DNA from: Harmothoe impar
Taxonomy: Eukaryota > Annelida > Polychaeta > Phyllodocida > Polynoidae
Direction of reading: 5' to 3'
Length of the DNA: 64,000 bases
Assembly (NCBI GenBank): GCA_947462335.1
Contig: OX381707.1
Span: 85,743,606 to 85,807,605 of the forward strand
The notes below the pieces were generated by a model. That model searched no databases, was not told where the DNA came from, and was given only the letters and a program-made list of their open reading frames with translations. Positions 34,121-46,499 of this stretch are shown piece after piece. The first letter of the stretch is position 1. Each line of letters starts with the position of its first letter. A program made the translations under genes and the position numbers.

Positions 34121-36800
34121 AGACTCTAAAGGTTGATGGGTATTGACCAATCTATATCCAGGGTATTAAGGCGTCCTCTTCCCTGGGATTACTAGGTCTC
34201 AGAGGTACTAGAGAGCCTCTCTTCCTGCCTACCTCACCATCAGCTTAACACCTAGGGTCGAACTCCCCCATCCCCACTACCTCACACCCACCACCCTGCA
34301 GTTACTAGTCCCTAGAGTTATGGGGTGTGGGGGCACTAGGATTACCAGACAGACTAGGCTGCTGATAGCTGCCGGAAGAGGAACTTACCTCAATGGATCG
34401 GCAGGAGACCTGTTGGGGATAAACCCTGGTACAATATTGACACTAAAGGAGGCGGAATGGGTGATACTGGATCATTGACTGATAGGGCTGTGGAGGTAAG
34501 CTTTTGGGATGTCTTTTTTTAGGTGTAGATATGTGGGCGTGGGCGAGATGTACTGGACACAAGCTGACCATGTGGCTAGTGACATGTCACTTCCCTTCAG
34601 AGGATTGCACATTGCATTCATGCTTTGTGCTCTTCATCTTTATGATGCTAACTTGGACCATGGTGGCTAGATCACTAGTGCTAGTTTCAAGCATCATGCC
34701 TGCATAGTTTAAGCATTCCCAACGGTTCAGTAGGTTACTCTGAATGCATCCTGAGCAGAAAAACCCATTTTTTCAATTTGATTTTATCATGAATGCCACT
34801 CATCATACTACTCCAGGCATGATCTGAATATATTCTCACCCAGACCTGGACTCTGCAAACTTAAGAATTCACCTCATGAGGAATACAACTTGGACAGTGT
34901 GTGTGTAATAGACTTCAGGTACCTCAGGTGTTAAATGAGGACATGCGCAACTACTCCTTCAGGGCTCAGTTGCATGTCCATAACCTTTGATGCTAAGCAC
35001 TGTTTAAATAGGCCGTGGCATGCTATATGAATACAGCCTTGGTGAGACTATTCATGCTGACAGTTTTTGACTATATCAAACCTGTATAGTAGTCATGGTA
35101 CTTGAAGACAGCATTGTAGAATTACTCCTCAGTGCTTCAGTACTAAATGATGAAGGGTGTAATAGTGTACAGTGCGGCTCTTACTGGACTGAGGTCCCAC
35201 AGTGGACTGCAGAGACCAGAAGGTGTTTAAGGGGTACATGGGCGGCAGTTCCTGCAGGGCATGGCTGGATGCTCCCACACATCACATTGCTAAAACCTGA
35301 TTTACAGTGGGCTCCATTGGTGAGGAAAGGCTAGTATCATACAGCAATAAAGAACAGTACAGAAGGGCCTCATGGCTACTCCTAAGCAAATGATGCACAC
35401 AGTTTGCGATAAATATCTCACACTTAATAATTTCTGTGACCACACTAACAGAGTTTCTGACCATCACCATTTAACATCTTGGTTTAACCCTGAAGCTGAA
35501 CGAGCTGTCTCAGGAGAGAGGCTCCATGTAGGGGGATAAGCAGCTCTGTCCACTCAACTCCCATAATTTTCCCACTAGTCAGTGAACATTTCTTATCCAA
35601 AACCAAGAAAAAGCTGCTGATATTGATATTACCTAGGTACCCCAGTAGGGCAGTATTAAAAAAGAAGCCATGTTAGGATGCAGTGCGGCTGGCAGGCTTA
35701 ACAGTGCTTGGCCCCCTGACCCGATTACAGACCAGGTAACTGAATGGCTTCTGCCATCGGATACGTGACCAGACTGCTGACTTGCAGCATTGGGTGGTGG
35801 TCGTATTACCATTCTCCATGATAACTAGGGTCCAACGAAAGTAGGATAAATTAGGTTTTCTTATTGGTTGCAGTTTTCATCTGCTCTCTCCCACCACCCA
35901 GATTGAAAAGCTGATTTCCTAGCTTTATACATGAGGACATTAACGTCAGTACTATTTAAAGAAAATAACATCATTTATTAGGCTCACAGCACCGTCGCCT
36001 TGGGCAATAAGATCTGCCAACGTTCTATTGTAACATGCTAAATGTTTCACTATTATCCACAAAGATCCATGTTGTATCCCATTTGACCCAACTCAAATGC
36101 ACAGAGAGTAAAACTATAAGGCATATTAAATTGTCTATCCAGCCAATCCATACAAAAGGAGAGTCATACCTGAGCTACTTCATTGTTAGATTTGACTTAT
36201 AAAAAGATTCATATTTACAAAATAAGAGAGTAATATAGCCAGGTTGGCCATTATCCATGTAGTAGAGCTAAACATTGGGAAACCAAGCCACAGCTTGCCA
36301 CGCCCTGCCTTTTCACACAAAATGCCAAAACCAACAAATATTTTGCCAACCTGTCTATTGTCAGGCCCTGGTCTAGTTAAATGCCATTGATGGCAGGAAG
36401 AAGGAAATGGTTGCATTGAGGTTAACAGTCGGCCAGGGTTTTTCAACATCACTCTGGCCTTTTTTGGGGGTGGCAGTTGATTTTGTCTGGACCACAACAC
36501 TTTTTACTTGGTTGTTTGTGGAGATACTTTCTGGATTTGTGCTGTCAGATAATTCTCCCGTCTCGAGACTCAAGTTTAAATCCGATTTTAATCTGAATTT
36601 TATCTGATTGTCACCATTGTTTCTCAGAGATTTTGTTGACAGAGGTGTATTGGCCAGGTTGGAAAGAGATTGTTTAGCCCCAGGGGACCAAATGCCAAGT
36701 TGAGTGCAGCGAATTTGCTGTGACATATTCCTAAATTGAGGGCATGAACACTGAACCGGAAAGGGTAATGACCATGAAAAGGTGATAAACCTCAATGCTA
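34120..36800. repeat. Old dispersed repeat R1, copy 3 (extended)
   Basis: 34130-35270 is collinear with 2790-5460 (see that entry). Further on, 'agctctgtccac' with following sequence (35540-35620) matches 41445-41530. The block 'aggccctggtctagt.aaatgccattga' (36362-36390) matches 45882-45907 and, more weakly, 42030-42060. This suggests an old multi-kilobase unit present several times in the window. Confidence 0.45.
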
Positions 36801-37270
36801 TTGATATACTAGATTAACTCTAACCATATCAGTCAGCCAAAGACCCGATTATCCAGCGATGGCTCCTGTAGCACTGCCTGACTTTAGGATAATCAATAGT
36901 GCTGGGTATCTACTACTGTGTACTACCTCACCCTGGTCTGTACCTTGGTATGAATGTACAATCAATACAAATATAAAATGTAGTAAATATATCTAAGTTC
37001 GCACAATTTATCCGCCTACATTCTTTTTTTTTGTTTTTCATTCTATCATTCAAAATACTAAATACTGTACAGTCAACCCTCACTACCTGGAACGTCAACT
37101 ACTTTGGATCCGTCACTTCTTCAGGCAGTCTGCCCTCATTTTCACTAATAGTTGTCCTACACTGCTGACATCAGGATTGGATGATATTAAAACTTGACAC
37201 ACAAGGGACCTGTAGTGTCAAAGTGTAGTTTTTCCTTTCGAGACAACCACAAAAAAAGTTAAGAACGATT
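36801..37270. other. No recognisable feature
   Basis: AT-rich, with no repeat copy, ORF or RNA recognised. Confidence 0.35.
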
Positions 37271-38408
37271 ATGAAAGGAAATCAAGGATGACATTGGCAA
37301 GAGATACAGAGACTAGTAAAACAAAATGGTTGAGTGATACAAATCGAGTGTCAGTATGGATCTGTGACACGGAGAGGAACACAGATAAAGCCAGCATAGG
37401 TTCTATGGTGTCAGACATTGTAGAGGTATGACAGTGATAGATCACCTCAGGGACAGAATGGGTATCAGCAGCCATCGTGTATACAGGACACAGACTGACC
37501 GTGTGGCTTCTACATACATCATACAGCCAATGTATTAGCCCGTTACAGGCGGCAAATACTTTTATGCACTACTCCATCTAATGCATTGATATAGCACATT
37601 AGTTTGTAGCACTGCATTGCTGCACTCAGCAGTATGGCCATTGGTCATCGTTATTGAATACCACCTTAGCAAGTAGCCCCACCTAGAGAGTTTGATAAAA
37701 TTATTTGCATAGGGATTGTTTTGTGATCACCTATATTGGCTATGTCGTGTTCTGACAATAAAGTTATTCAAACCTTCAATTTGTTTTTCGTTAAATCAGT
37801 ATGAATGGAAAGACAGGGAGGAGAATGACACTGGATGATATAAAAGGATTATCCAAAATGACAGGCAATAGTTATCTATACAGACATGCACAATGAGTAA
37901 GCTGTAAAAATACTCTTTGGGCTTTCACTATGAATGTTACTCTTAATGATATTCCCTACTCAATGTGGTTTTCCAGGCACAGCCTGTATACTGACAAAGT
38001 ATCGAGGACATTAACCTGTGAAAGAATTTAAGAGAATGTAATGGAGCTGAGGTAGCTGAGGTGTTAAATGCAGACATGGCCAGCAATTCCTTAAGGGCCA
38101 GCTCTAACTCTCTCAATGTTACATGATGGTTTAATGCCCTTCGGCAGGATGATGCACAAGTGCAGCACTTGTGAGTCCAATTAACAGAGCTTAGCTTGTA
38201 CATCATACTAAGTCTATCATTAATACTTGTATAAGGCTTTAATTCAGAGCTAATCACAAGAGCTCCATTCATGAAGGGTATTTTGCATATAAAGCACTCT
38301 TCAACCCTTAAAGGGATAAGAGGCAGTAATGGCAATGGCAGAGCAGGAGGTGTTTAAGGACAACATGACCCGTAATTCCAGCTGGGCACGGTTGGTTGCT
38401 CCCGAGTC
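37270..38408. repeat. Old dispersed repeat R1, copy 4 (partial)
   Basis: 37300-37460 aligns with 550-740 ('caagagatacagagact', 'acaaaatggtt', 'tagatcacctcaggg', 'gggtatcagc'). 38030-38098 aligns with the 'gttaaatg.ggacatgg' blocks near 4870 and 34930. Positions 38028-38098 are also the exact source of a 71-bp insert in element 3. Confidence 0.5.
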
Positions 38409-38671
38409 TATGGCCACACATCATATTACAGCCTGCACCAAATCACGTATACGTAGTGCTCCATGGGTGGGGATATGATAGGTTTAAACTCCATGCCATT
38501 GACATAAATGCACATCATACTTCACGAGTTGCCTCTATGGCCACACATCATACTACAGCCTGTTCCAAATCAGGCTGTCCTCCATGGGTGGGGATATGCT
38601 AGGTTTGCACTACGATACATAGACAAAACTCTACGCCATTGACATACATGCACATTATACTTCACGAGTTG
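38409..38671 (+). repeat. Tandem duplication, unit about 125-137 bp
   Basis: Copies at 38409-38531 and 38534-38671 share 'ctatggccacacatcatact', 'ctccatgggtggggatatg', 'gccattgacata.atgcaca' and 'tacttcacgagttg'. The second copy has a small insertion. It lies directly before the 38668-38728 hairpin. Confidence 0.75.
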
Positions 38672-38728
38672 AAGCTGGGTCATATTACACGATGCCATTG
38701 GCTGAGTGTGATATGACCGAGCTTCAAC
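38668..38728 (+). ncRNA. microRNA-precursor-like hairpin (candidate)
   Basis: Arms of 23 nt (38668-38690 and 38706-38728) pair throughout except one G/G mismatch and one G-U wobble, around a 15-nt loop. Size and near-perfect pairing fit a metazoan pre-miRNA. No known mature sequence is recognised. A short foldback transposon relic would look the same. Confidence 0.3.
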
Positions 38729-39052
38729 AAATTGTTCCGTTTTTTTTTTTGTTCTATGGCTCACTCTCACCCGATCGATGCCACTATTATTTGGCCTTAC
38801 ATGATCGGCAGCCGTACATGATCGGTGACGTACATGATCGGTGACGTACATGATCGGTGACGTACATGATCGGTGACGTACATGATCGGTGATCTATTGA
38901 CTTCCTAACCCTTTCTGACCATGTTAAAACATAAAGAAATCTGACCAAGGTGTACATATGATGTGTGTCTTGACAAGTAATATGTTAGAAATGTGTACAT
39001 GTGACTTTTAAGATAATTTTATTTGACATTCCAATACCGATCATGTACGTCA

Positions 39053-39123
39053 TTAAGAGAATGTAATGGAGCTGAGGTAGCTGAGGTGTTAAATGCAGAC
39101 ATGGCCAGCAATTCCTTAAGGGC
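39053..39123 (+). repeat. 71-bp exact copy of 38028-38098 inserted in a palindrome
   Basis: All 71 bases are identical to 38028-38098, about 1 kb upstream and outside the element. The insert sits at the centre of a palindrome, with GTCA duplicated on both sides (39049-39052 and 39124-39127). Removing insert and duplicate restores the 36-nt palindrome seen at 39498. Confidence 0.9.
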
Positions 39124-39497
39124 GTCATGTGACGTACATGATCAGTGACGTACATGATCGGTGATCTATTGACTGCCTTACCCTTTCTGACCATGAAAAA
39201 ACATAAATAAACCTTACCAAGATGTACATATGATATATGTCTTGACATGTAAGATTTTAGACATGTGTAATTGTGACCATTAAAGAGAATTTTACATGAC
39301 ATTTCAATACCGATCATGTACGTCATGTGACATACATGATCGGTGACGTACATGATCAGTGATCTATAGACCCTTTCTGACCATATTTAAAACATAATTC
39401 AATCATAGCAAGGTGTACATATGATCTAGGTCTAAATATGTATAATCAGAGATATGTAAAGCAGTGGTTAATGAGAAAATTTTAGATGACATTCCAA

Positions 39498-39533
39498 ACC
39501 GATCATGTACGTCATGTGACGTACATGATCGGT
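39498..39533. repeat. Perfect 36-nt palindrome in element 3
   Basis: ACCGATCATGTACGTCA and its exact inverse around a TG centre. A near-perfect copy is at 39309-39344. A third copy is split at its centre by the 71-bp insert (39036-39052 and 39124 onward). Confidence 0.85.
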
Positions 39534-39780
39534 TGTACATTGAGCCCCCCCCCCCCCCCTTTGGCCCCTTTAAATATTTTGGGCGTTTTTTTTTCCCTAA
39601 TAAACTCCCAAAGATACATTACAGCCAGAAGGTATGGTTAGATAATTTAAATAGCAGAGTACATAGGGCCTTAGGGGGGTTTTGTTGTTTCCCGATCATG
39701 TACGGCCGCCGATCATGTACGGCCACCGATCATGTACGGCAACTTTTTAGTTGCACTGATTTGGTGAGAGTGAGCCCTAT

Positions 39781-42700
39781 GTTTATTTCATTAACCTTTT
39801 GAGCTGAGAGATGAAACTAAGTGATGATACTAAGCTATATATCCAAGTTGAACCGGTCTACTACTGGCATATGAGGCTTTAAAAACAGGACTTTTCAATG
39901 CCCCCAAGGCTCCGCCTCCCTTAAGATTACTTGCCTACAATATATATAATATTGGATTTCATGTTATATATTCTACATAGGTATCACTATTGTGATTTAG
40001 CAAACGTATATCAATCTCACCAATATACTTTTTAACCTGATATATTCACAGTAACACATACACCAAACTTTCCTAGTCGTAGGACATCCTCCATAAGGAG
40101 TACTCTGTGTCTGTGGGCAGAGCTGATAGCCTTATTGACTGTGTAAAGACAGAGACCCGGACACTTAGATACTGGAGATGAGACATTGTACATTGACCAG
40201 AGAAGTTCTACTTTACACCACTAGGGGGCACCACTACTTGGACTGAATCTCAGCCTGACCAGTACCAGACACAGATTTTCCGTTACCAAGATCTGAGAGA
40301 TAAGACTGGTGTATATTGACCACAGACACCTGTGATGAAGACTCATGAGTAGACCTCGACAGGGTTTGTCTTTTTACCCGGATCCATATATCATTGTAAT
40401 GGCACACCTCTGGATGGTGTCCCTATAGTATCACACGGTACACACTACAGTTAAAGTAAAGGCACCCAAAGGCGGACAGACCCTAATTCCGGACACCCTG
40501 TAATAATATGATGATTGTGGCACTAAATATATACATAATTGGTTATGTGAACATACCTGGTGAATGCCCTACATGTTACCTTGTTACAGCCTAAGAAACT
40601 GGAAAGTAACACACAAGAGAACATACTTAAATCCAATCTATTACTGCTGGTATGTACCAACCCAAATATATGCACCACTTTCCTAAGCAGTGCTGCCAAC
40701 CACAGAGACAAAGTTAAGTGGGTATTGTCAGTAAAACATATGATTCATGCATAAATCTACCAGATTTGAAGATGTATAGTATTGACCTTCTATGGTGACT
40801 ACTGGTTTTCAAATAGATTGTCCTCTTGTAAAGAATTAGGGTGGTTTGTAAGGTGTCCGGAATTGGGTGCCATGTCCGGAATTAGGTGCCAAATTGACAT
40901 TTAATCAATCAAATCTGACCCATCTTGCTGAGGAAGCAATCATTTCAAACCCAATGTATATTTATAATAACATGTTTGCCTTTCATATGCCACTATTTGG
41001 ACGTTAACAGATAATTCCTAACCAAAGAAATTTGAAGATATCCACTAAGTGTCCGGAACTAGGGTACTTTACTCTACTATATAACCATGAGCAGCTATTT
41101 CAGGTATCTTAATTCTTTTTTAAATTACACACAATGGGAAACCCAATAACTTCAAACACATGCCGATTTGCAACTGGTTGGATCACACATTACTGATTGT
41201 TTAGTGCAGCATTCTCAACTTATCAAAATCAAACAAAGAATCAACTCTTTTTTTGCTAATGACCATAGCATCCACACTGACATAAGAGTTGCCTGGTCTT
41301 TCACTGACTACTCAGCTGCTCGTCAACTAAGCCCTAAGGTAGCTTGACCACCATCTTCTAAAACCGAGCTCTATGCCGAAAGTCTGATGGAGCCGCCTCA
41401 GGGATGTCTTTATAGGAGGTGACAACAGGCCGGCAGGGGATGGTCAGCTCTGTCCACCCTATGGTGGTAATTGTCTCCCTCTCTGACTGCATCACAGCTA
41501 AATTATCTGTCCCAATGGTCACTGCGGTCTGTTTCAGAAAGCTTTTGCTTTGTTTTACTTGCCATATTTAATTGCATGTAAAATTCCATACAGACAGAGT
41601 GACTCAAGGACTCACTTTCCAGCTATTCTGGAGGAGACCTTAATGTCAGATTGCCAAAAGGGGTCTGCTCTATGGCCACATGGTATGTTTACCAGTGGAT
41701 ATGGATTTTCGTAGAATTCTTGTAGACCATTTGGTGGTGACAGCAAAATAATGATCAAATACATCAAATAGCATCATTACCAGAACCAGTGCTGCAAAAA
41801 GAACATTCATCATTCATAACTTGGGTAAGGGGAGTTTATCCTGGGCTAAAATGCACCAAATCATCAAATTGAAACACTGAAAGAGTTTATGGATATATTC
41901 TTTAAGTTGTTTATATATTAGAATTGAGCTGTTATATTAAATCTGAATACCAACTCACAGGTCACTGCTTCCTGTTTTTCTACAACTGGCAATATCAACA
42001 CTCGGCCAGCCTGCCTTATTTGCAGCAGTGGTCTATTGAAATGCCACTGATTGTAGGGGAGAGGAAACTGTCCAAGTGAGGCAGGCAGTGGCCTTTTCAG
42101 CTCCAGTTTCTAAGCAACACCACTGCTATCCCACAAAGCCACTATTATACATGGTGTTGCATTAAACCAACCTCAGCTCACATTGCCAACATCAGCATTG
42201 GAACCCTACACGTAGCTTTTATTTTGGTTTTGAGTCCAAACACACGCCAAATATCTAATAATTTGAGCCCTAGCTAGGATGTTCTGAATGACTACTACCC
42301 GTTTGTCTAATTTAAAAAAAAAACATATAATTTAAACTTGATTGTGGAAAGAAATCCAGAGCATGAGAAATAATTAAATTATTATAATGGTAAATACATT
42401 AATGAGATCACACAAATACACTTCTGTTACTTCTGATTGAGCCTTAGATATGAGGGGCACACTATTTAATGTTTCCTGTTATAAAAGCACTCATCTTGCA
42501 TCACCAAACCAGACTTAAAGTAAGCAAAATTTGAACCAGTCATTTGCTTTTGTACAAGTCGAGAGGGCCCTGCTTATAATGGCACTGATCCTTGCTGAGA
42601 GTTTAGTGGATGGCTGCTCGGTTCCGTCCTGATGACCAAAAGAGTCATTGGCACTGGTACATTATACAGTGCATACACTTGTGAGTGCCCCCTGTGACCC

Positions 42701-42972
42701 TGGGTTCTAGAGAACTCCCCTCATGCAATCTGGTTGTCTGGTTTCTCTAGGGCAAGTACGTTTCTTGCCTCTGAAGTACTGCCAAAATCCATCAGGAGTT
42801 CAAAGTCACCTCATGGCAGTGGTTCCCTGCGGCCAAAGACCGCCCTTGCTAGTATATGTGGCAAGCCCCAGTGCAGATTGTGCTGCAACCAGAATCAGCT
42901 AAGGCTGAAGTACACATTATTATAGATATTCCCTACTATCTAACTGAACCAGATCCTGGTAGTTAGATATAG
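39781..42972. other. Mostly featureless; scraps of old repeats
   Basis: Short inverted 'attccggacaccctg'/'aaggtgtccggaat' segments (40489-40502 and 40849-40862) may be a decayed MITE. CCACTAGGGGGCACC at 40218-40232 matches the CTCF core. 41280-42110 contains blocks shared with 35470-36450. 42430-42560 shares 'catcac.aaaccagacttaaag' with 57610-57630. No gene was recognised. Confidence 0.4.
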
Positions 42973-43121
42973 ACAGAGCTGCACGCTAAAGTTCACTTTA
43001 ATCACGAGTGGTTATTTCACAAGTGGTGTTCGGCCGTATTGCACGCTGGCCTAGTGCAATACATCCTAAGCACCACAAGTGCAATAACCACTGACGAGGT
43101 CACTTTTGAGTAACGCTCTGT
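42973..43121. mobile_element. 149-bp foldback element
   Basis: A near-complete palindrome runs from ACAGAGC (42973) to GCTCTGT (43121) with a stem of about 65 bp and a perfect inner pair GTATTGCAC/GTGCAATAC around a short loop. There is no ORF. A long-stem foldback MITE is the simplest reading. Target duplications are not evident. Confidence 0.6.
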
Positions 43122-46100
43122 GTTAATTTCATGGTATTTCGATCTAAAATAGATATGTAGGCCATGTTTGAACACTCCTGCGGTGTTTGTTTAATTCACA
43201 GGTCACATGACCCTCGACAGCTAAACTACCCCATGGCTACCCCATAGCAACCCAATAGCAACCCTAAATCCTGAGCGTGAAATACAGCCACAGCATGCAA
43301 TACAAGCTAGGGTTATTATTTTTCCTTTGTTCAACCCCTCAAATTAGGGATTTGGCTCATAGGTGGGGTATTATTACATTGGATGATAGAAATAAGAATT
43401 TTTATACCCTTTTTCTACAAGCCAATATTTTTTTTTCCTCAAGTTAGGGGGTGGTCCTATAGCAGAGATTCACAGTAGTCATATATTTGACTAAATACAT
43501 TTACCTTAAAAAACATTGTTTATTCTTCCTGTAGCTTTTCATGTAAATTGTACTTCTTTGTTACTATCTGAATAGTAAAAACAACATTCATTTGATGACC
43601 TGAGGGCCCAGCATTGACCATGCATACAGTAATTCCACATTATTGTTAAGCTTCCCATCAACAACGGTTTTATCTTGTCCTAACACTTAGTCCACTGTAA
43701 TCAGTTCACATTTCATGGTCTGGTATTCCCTTTAATGGTAAGGTCGGTTAAATTTCGGTATTTTCGGTCGGTCGGTATTTTCTGGTGGCCATTTTGCTTA
43801 GTTATGATTTTATTGAATACTGAATATGGTTGTAACATGGATATAAACAAACCTGGGTCAAATTTAATGATAAAACTCAACAAGAATGACTCCTCTGGAA
43901 CCTTGAATATTACCCTTTACACAAGACATCAGATAAAACTTACCTCCCTAAAACCCCTATTCCATTCTCCAACAACATTTGATTGTTACTTTTTACATTG
44001 CATAATGAGATTATATATTTGTTTGAAGCCATAACCTGAAGCAATGCAAACTTCTAGCAGTACAACCCACCACTCAAAAAACTACCCAGGTCTTTGTCCT
44101 CAGAACACATAAACATCACTGAAGGTAATGGGACATTTCCCAGATGCAACATAAAAACTAGATTGCTTGAACCGAGTGTAAAAGGAGGCCATTTTGGTGG
44201 ATTTAGGCCCCTTGCCGTCCATGTTAGTTCTTACCATGATAAACTAGGTTATAAAGCAGCTGCTAGTCCTTTTCCCCAAAGGCCCTCAATAGGTACTTAA
44301 ATGAAAGAGGTGTCATCAAAGGAGAATATCTGCCATGCCACTACAATGCTCCCTAAGTGTATAAGGTGTAACCGTGTGATTCATTCAGTCGTAACTCCAT
44401 GGAGAGGATCTTACCAGGGCAGGGGAAAGTTATAGTGTAACATTTATCCTCATAAGAATATCTTTAAAGCTTCTTTATTCAAGTACTTCAGTTCTGTTGG
44501 ATAAATATTTATTCTCCAAACCAGAAACTTATTTTCTTTGTCTTTGGTATACAATGCAGCTGAATGAGGCTGCATGTGCTTCCATGACTTGGGTCAACAA
44601 GAGGGAATGTTATTGTTGTTTTCTCGACTATATTGTTGTTTCTTAACCAATAACATAATTTTTCTCAATCCCTATTATTTCCCACTACACGCTAGGATCA
44701 TGCTGACCTGGGTCAATGACCTTGTTCTAATTGATTGAGATAATGGATGCCCCTCCTCCCCAATGGTGAAGGGCCATGGGTGTTTGACCACAGCAGGATG
44801 GGATGAAAAATGCAGAAAAAGCGTGCCCGGAACATGTATGCCCCAAAACCATAATGGCTAATCTGTTTCTTTTTCTTCTGGCTTATCTGCACCATTCCCG
44901 TTGCATGTTTAATTGACTTCATCAGTGATTGTTCTTCATTCCACTTTTGACGACGAATTTGGTTCACCGAATGCAAATAACGGTCATACCTCTGTCTCAG
45001 TTTAAGGGAACTACCACATATATTACACCTCAGGGAACTTAGTATCATCATGCATGGGATACACGATACCATTGTGATTTAAAATACCAGTTTATCCAGG
45101 GTTCCCAATCTGATTACCATGTAAAAAAAATGTAGAAAAGTGTTGCTCATGTCTAGCTAATCCACCCGTCTTTAAAAGAAAATACCACCCTATTTTTATA
45201 ATGCCTTCAATCAAATGTCTTAGTATCAATTAGGAGTATTCAGGCACATTTAGTGAAGCATAGGCTATTAAAAGGGAGCACAGCAGGCTTATCTGCTGCA
45301 GCCCATGACGTCACCATTTGGGCAAATACACCAGGTACAGCATTGTTCAAGCCTGGCAGCTGTAAGCAAATGACTTTTGTGGTGTTTTAATCATAAATGT
45401 GAAATGTACAACGTCATGATATTATGTAGGGCACTTAAGTGGGGATATTTGGTGCTACTTGTCAAGTGAAATCTACAAGCAGTGTCAAAAGAAACCTACA
45501 AGGGGCATCCAAGTGGAGACTACCAATGCTGTACAGGCTCTGCAGCAGATAAGCCTGCTGTGCTACCTTCTAATGGCACATCATCAATTTTTCAGAATAT
45601 TTTTTATAATTAAAAGACAATGGATGGAAGAAATCATAAAAAAAGGATGTGGTTTTCTTTTAAGTAAATATTACACTTACCTCTACAGACAAGAAGCAAT
45701 AGAGGTTTCCCTCTCCGAGTCATTTTTCCAAGAATGTAAAACCATAATATGTCTTCCACATTTTCTATATACAAGCTGTGATATAGCATCTGAATATCAT
45801 GCCCCAGCTCAACACTCCCTGCTTTGCCACAACAAAACTGCAGATACCAATTCAAACACAGCCAACATGGCTATTGTTAGGTCCTGGTCTAGTGAAATGC
45901 CATTGAGGGAGGAGGGAGGAGGCATTGCTGGCATTGAGACAGGCAAAGCAGTTAAGGTGAGAATGTTAGAGCGGGTTTTCAACATATTTCTGTGGAACCT
46001 CCCTCCCCCCACCAAAAAGCCAATGGCATTGTTATGTATTGGGTTACACCAGACTGGCCTCTGTACACATATCTACAGTGGCCCAAGAGGGTCAAAACGG

Positions 46101-46419
46101 AATTTGGAAAACAAAAAGTGATTAGGAAAAAAAATTGAAATTTCAAAGAAAGAGTTAGTTAAAATGAAATGTCAAAAGGGGTTTTCATTTCAGAAATGGG
46201 TGTTGTCAGTCTGTCATCTTAGACAAAACAGCTTGTGACAGGTATCCTTTAGCATTGGTCAGTTTCCTCTGCTTCCCCCATAACTAGAAAGTCAGAGATA
46301 TAGGGGTGTATTGGGTTTATTAGGTTATGACTGTGCCACAGTAAATGGAACATCCTAATCTTAGACAATGACAATGACTGGTTTGTATTATATTTACTGA
46401 TTTCCTAGCATCTTAATCT
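43122..46419. repeat. Old dispersed repeat R3, copy 1 (about 43860-44330), otherwise featureless
   Basis: 43910-44330 aligns with 56950-57230 in the same orientation and order: 'agataaaacttacc.ccct', 'cattgtcctgag' type, 'cttgctgtccat.ttagttctta', 'gataaacctggctata' and 'acttaaatgaaa.aggtgt'. The two copies are about 13 kb apart and flank element 2. 45870-45990 carries the 'cctggtctagtgaaatgccattgag' block of family R1. A 220-codon frame at 45459-46121 starts at TTG and spans repeat sequence, so it is not called. Confidence 0.45.
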
Positions 46420-46499
46420 CTTACCCAGCTATAAGCCCATATACATGTAACGCGCATTACTCCTCTTTATGGTAATTATCAGATCGATTTAAGGGTGGA

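Larger units (their letters stand above)
38754..39780. mobile_element. Element 3: 1-kb DNA element with TSD CTAT
   Basis: Inverted ends GGCTCACTCTCACC (from 38758) and GGTGAGAGTGAGCC (to 39776) are flanked by CTAT on both sides (38754-38757, 39777-39780). Next to both ends are arrays of the 16-mer GTACATGATCGGTGAC or its variants (38790-38890; inverted 39690-39740). The middle has three diverged direct repeats of about 160-170 bp (38889-39051, 39158-39324, 39355-39513), each starting 'gtgatctat' and ending in a GATCATGTACGTCA palindrome arm. No ORF, so non-autonomous. The superfamily is unknown; the 4-bp TSD is only suggestive. Confidence 0.72.

Noticed and set aside
38790..39740. CRISPR-like array of the 16-mer
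   Set aside because: Repeats are mostly back to back or palindromic with no unique spacers, in a eukaryotic transposon-like setting.
43060..43100. miR-92-like word (minus strand TATTGCACTTGT) in the foldback element
   Set aside because: Only 12 bases match and the following bases differ. It lies inside a long MITE-like palindrome, so chance is more likely.
45459..46121. 220-codon open frame
   Set aside because: Starts at TTG, runs through an R1-type repeat block and has no recognisable domain or regular composition.
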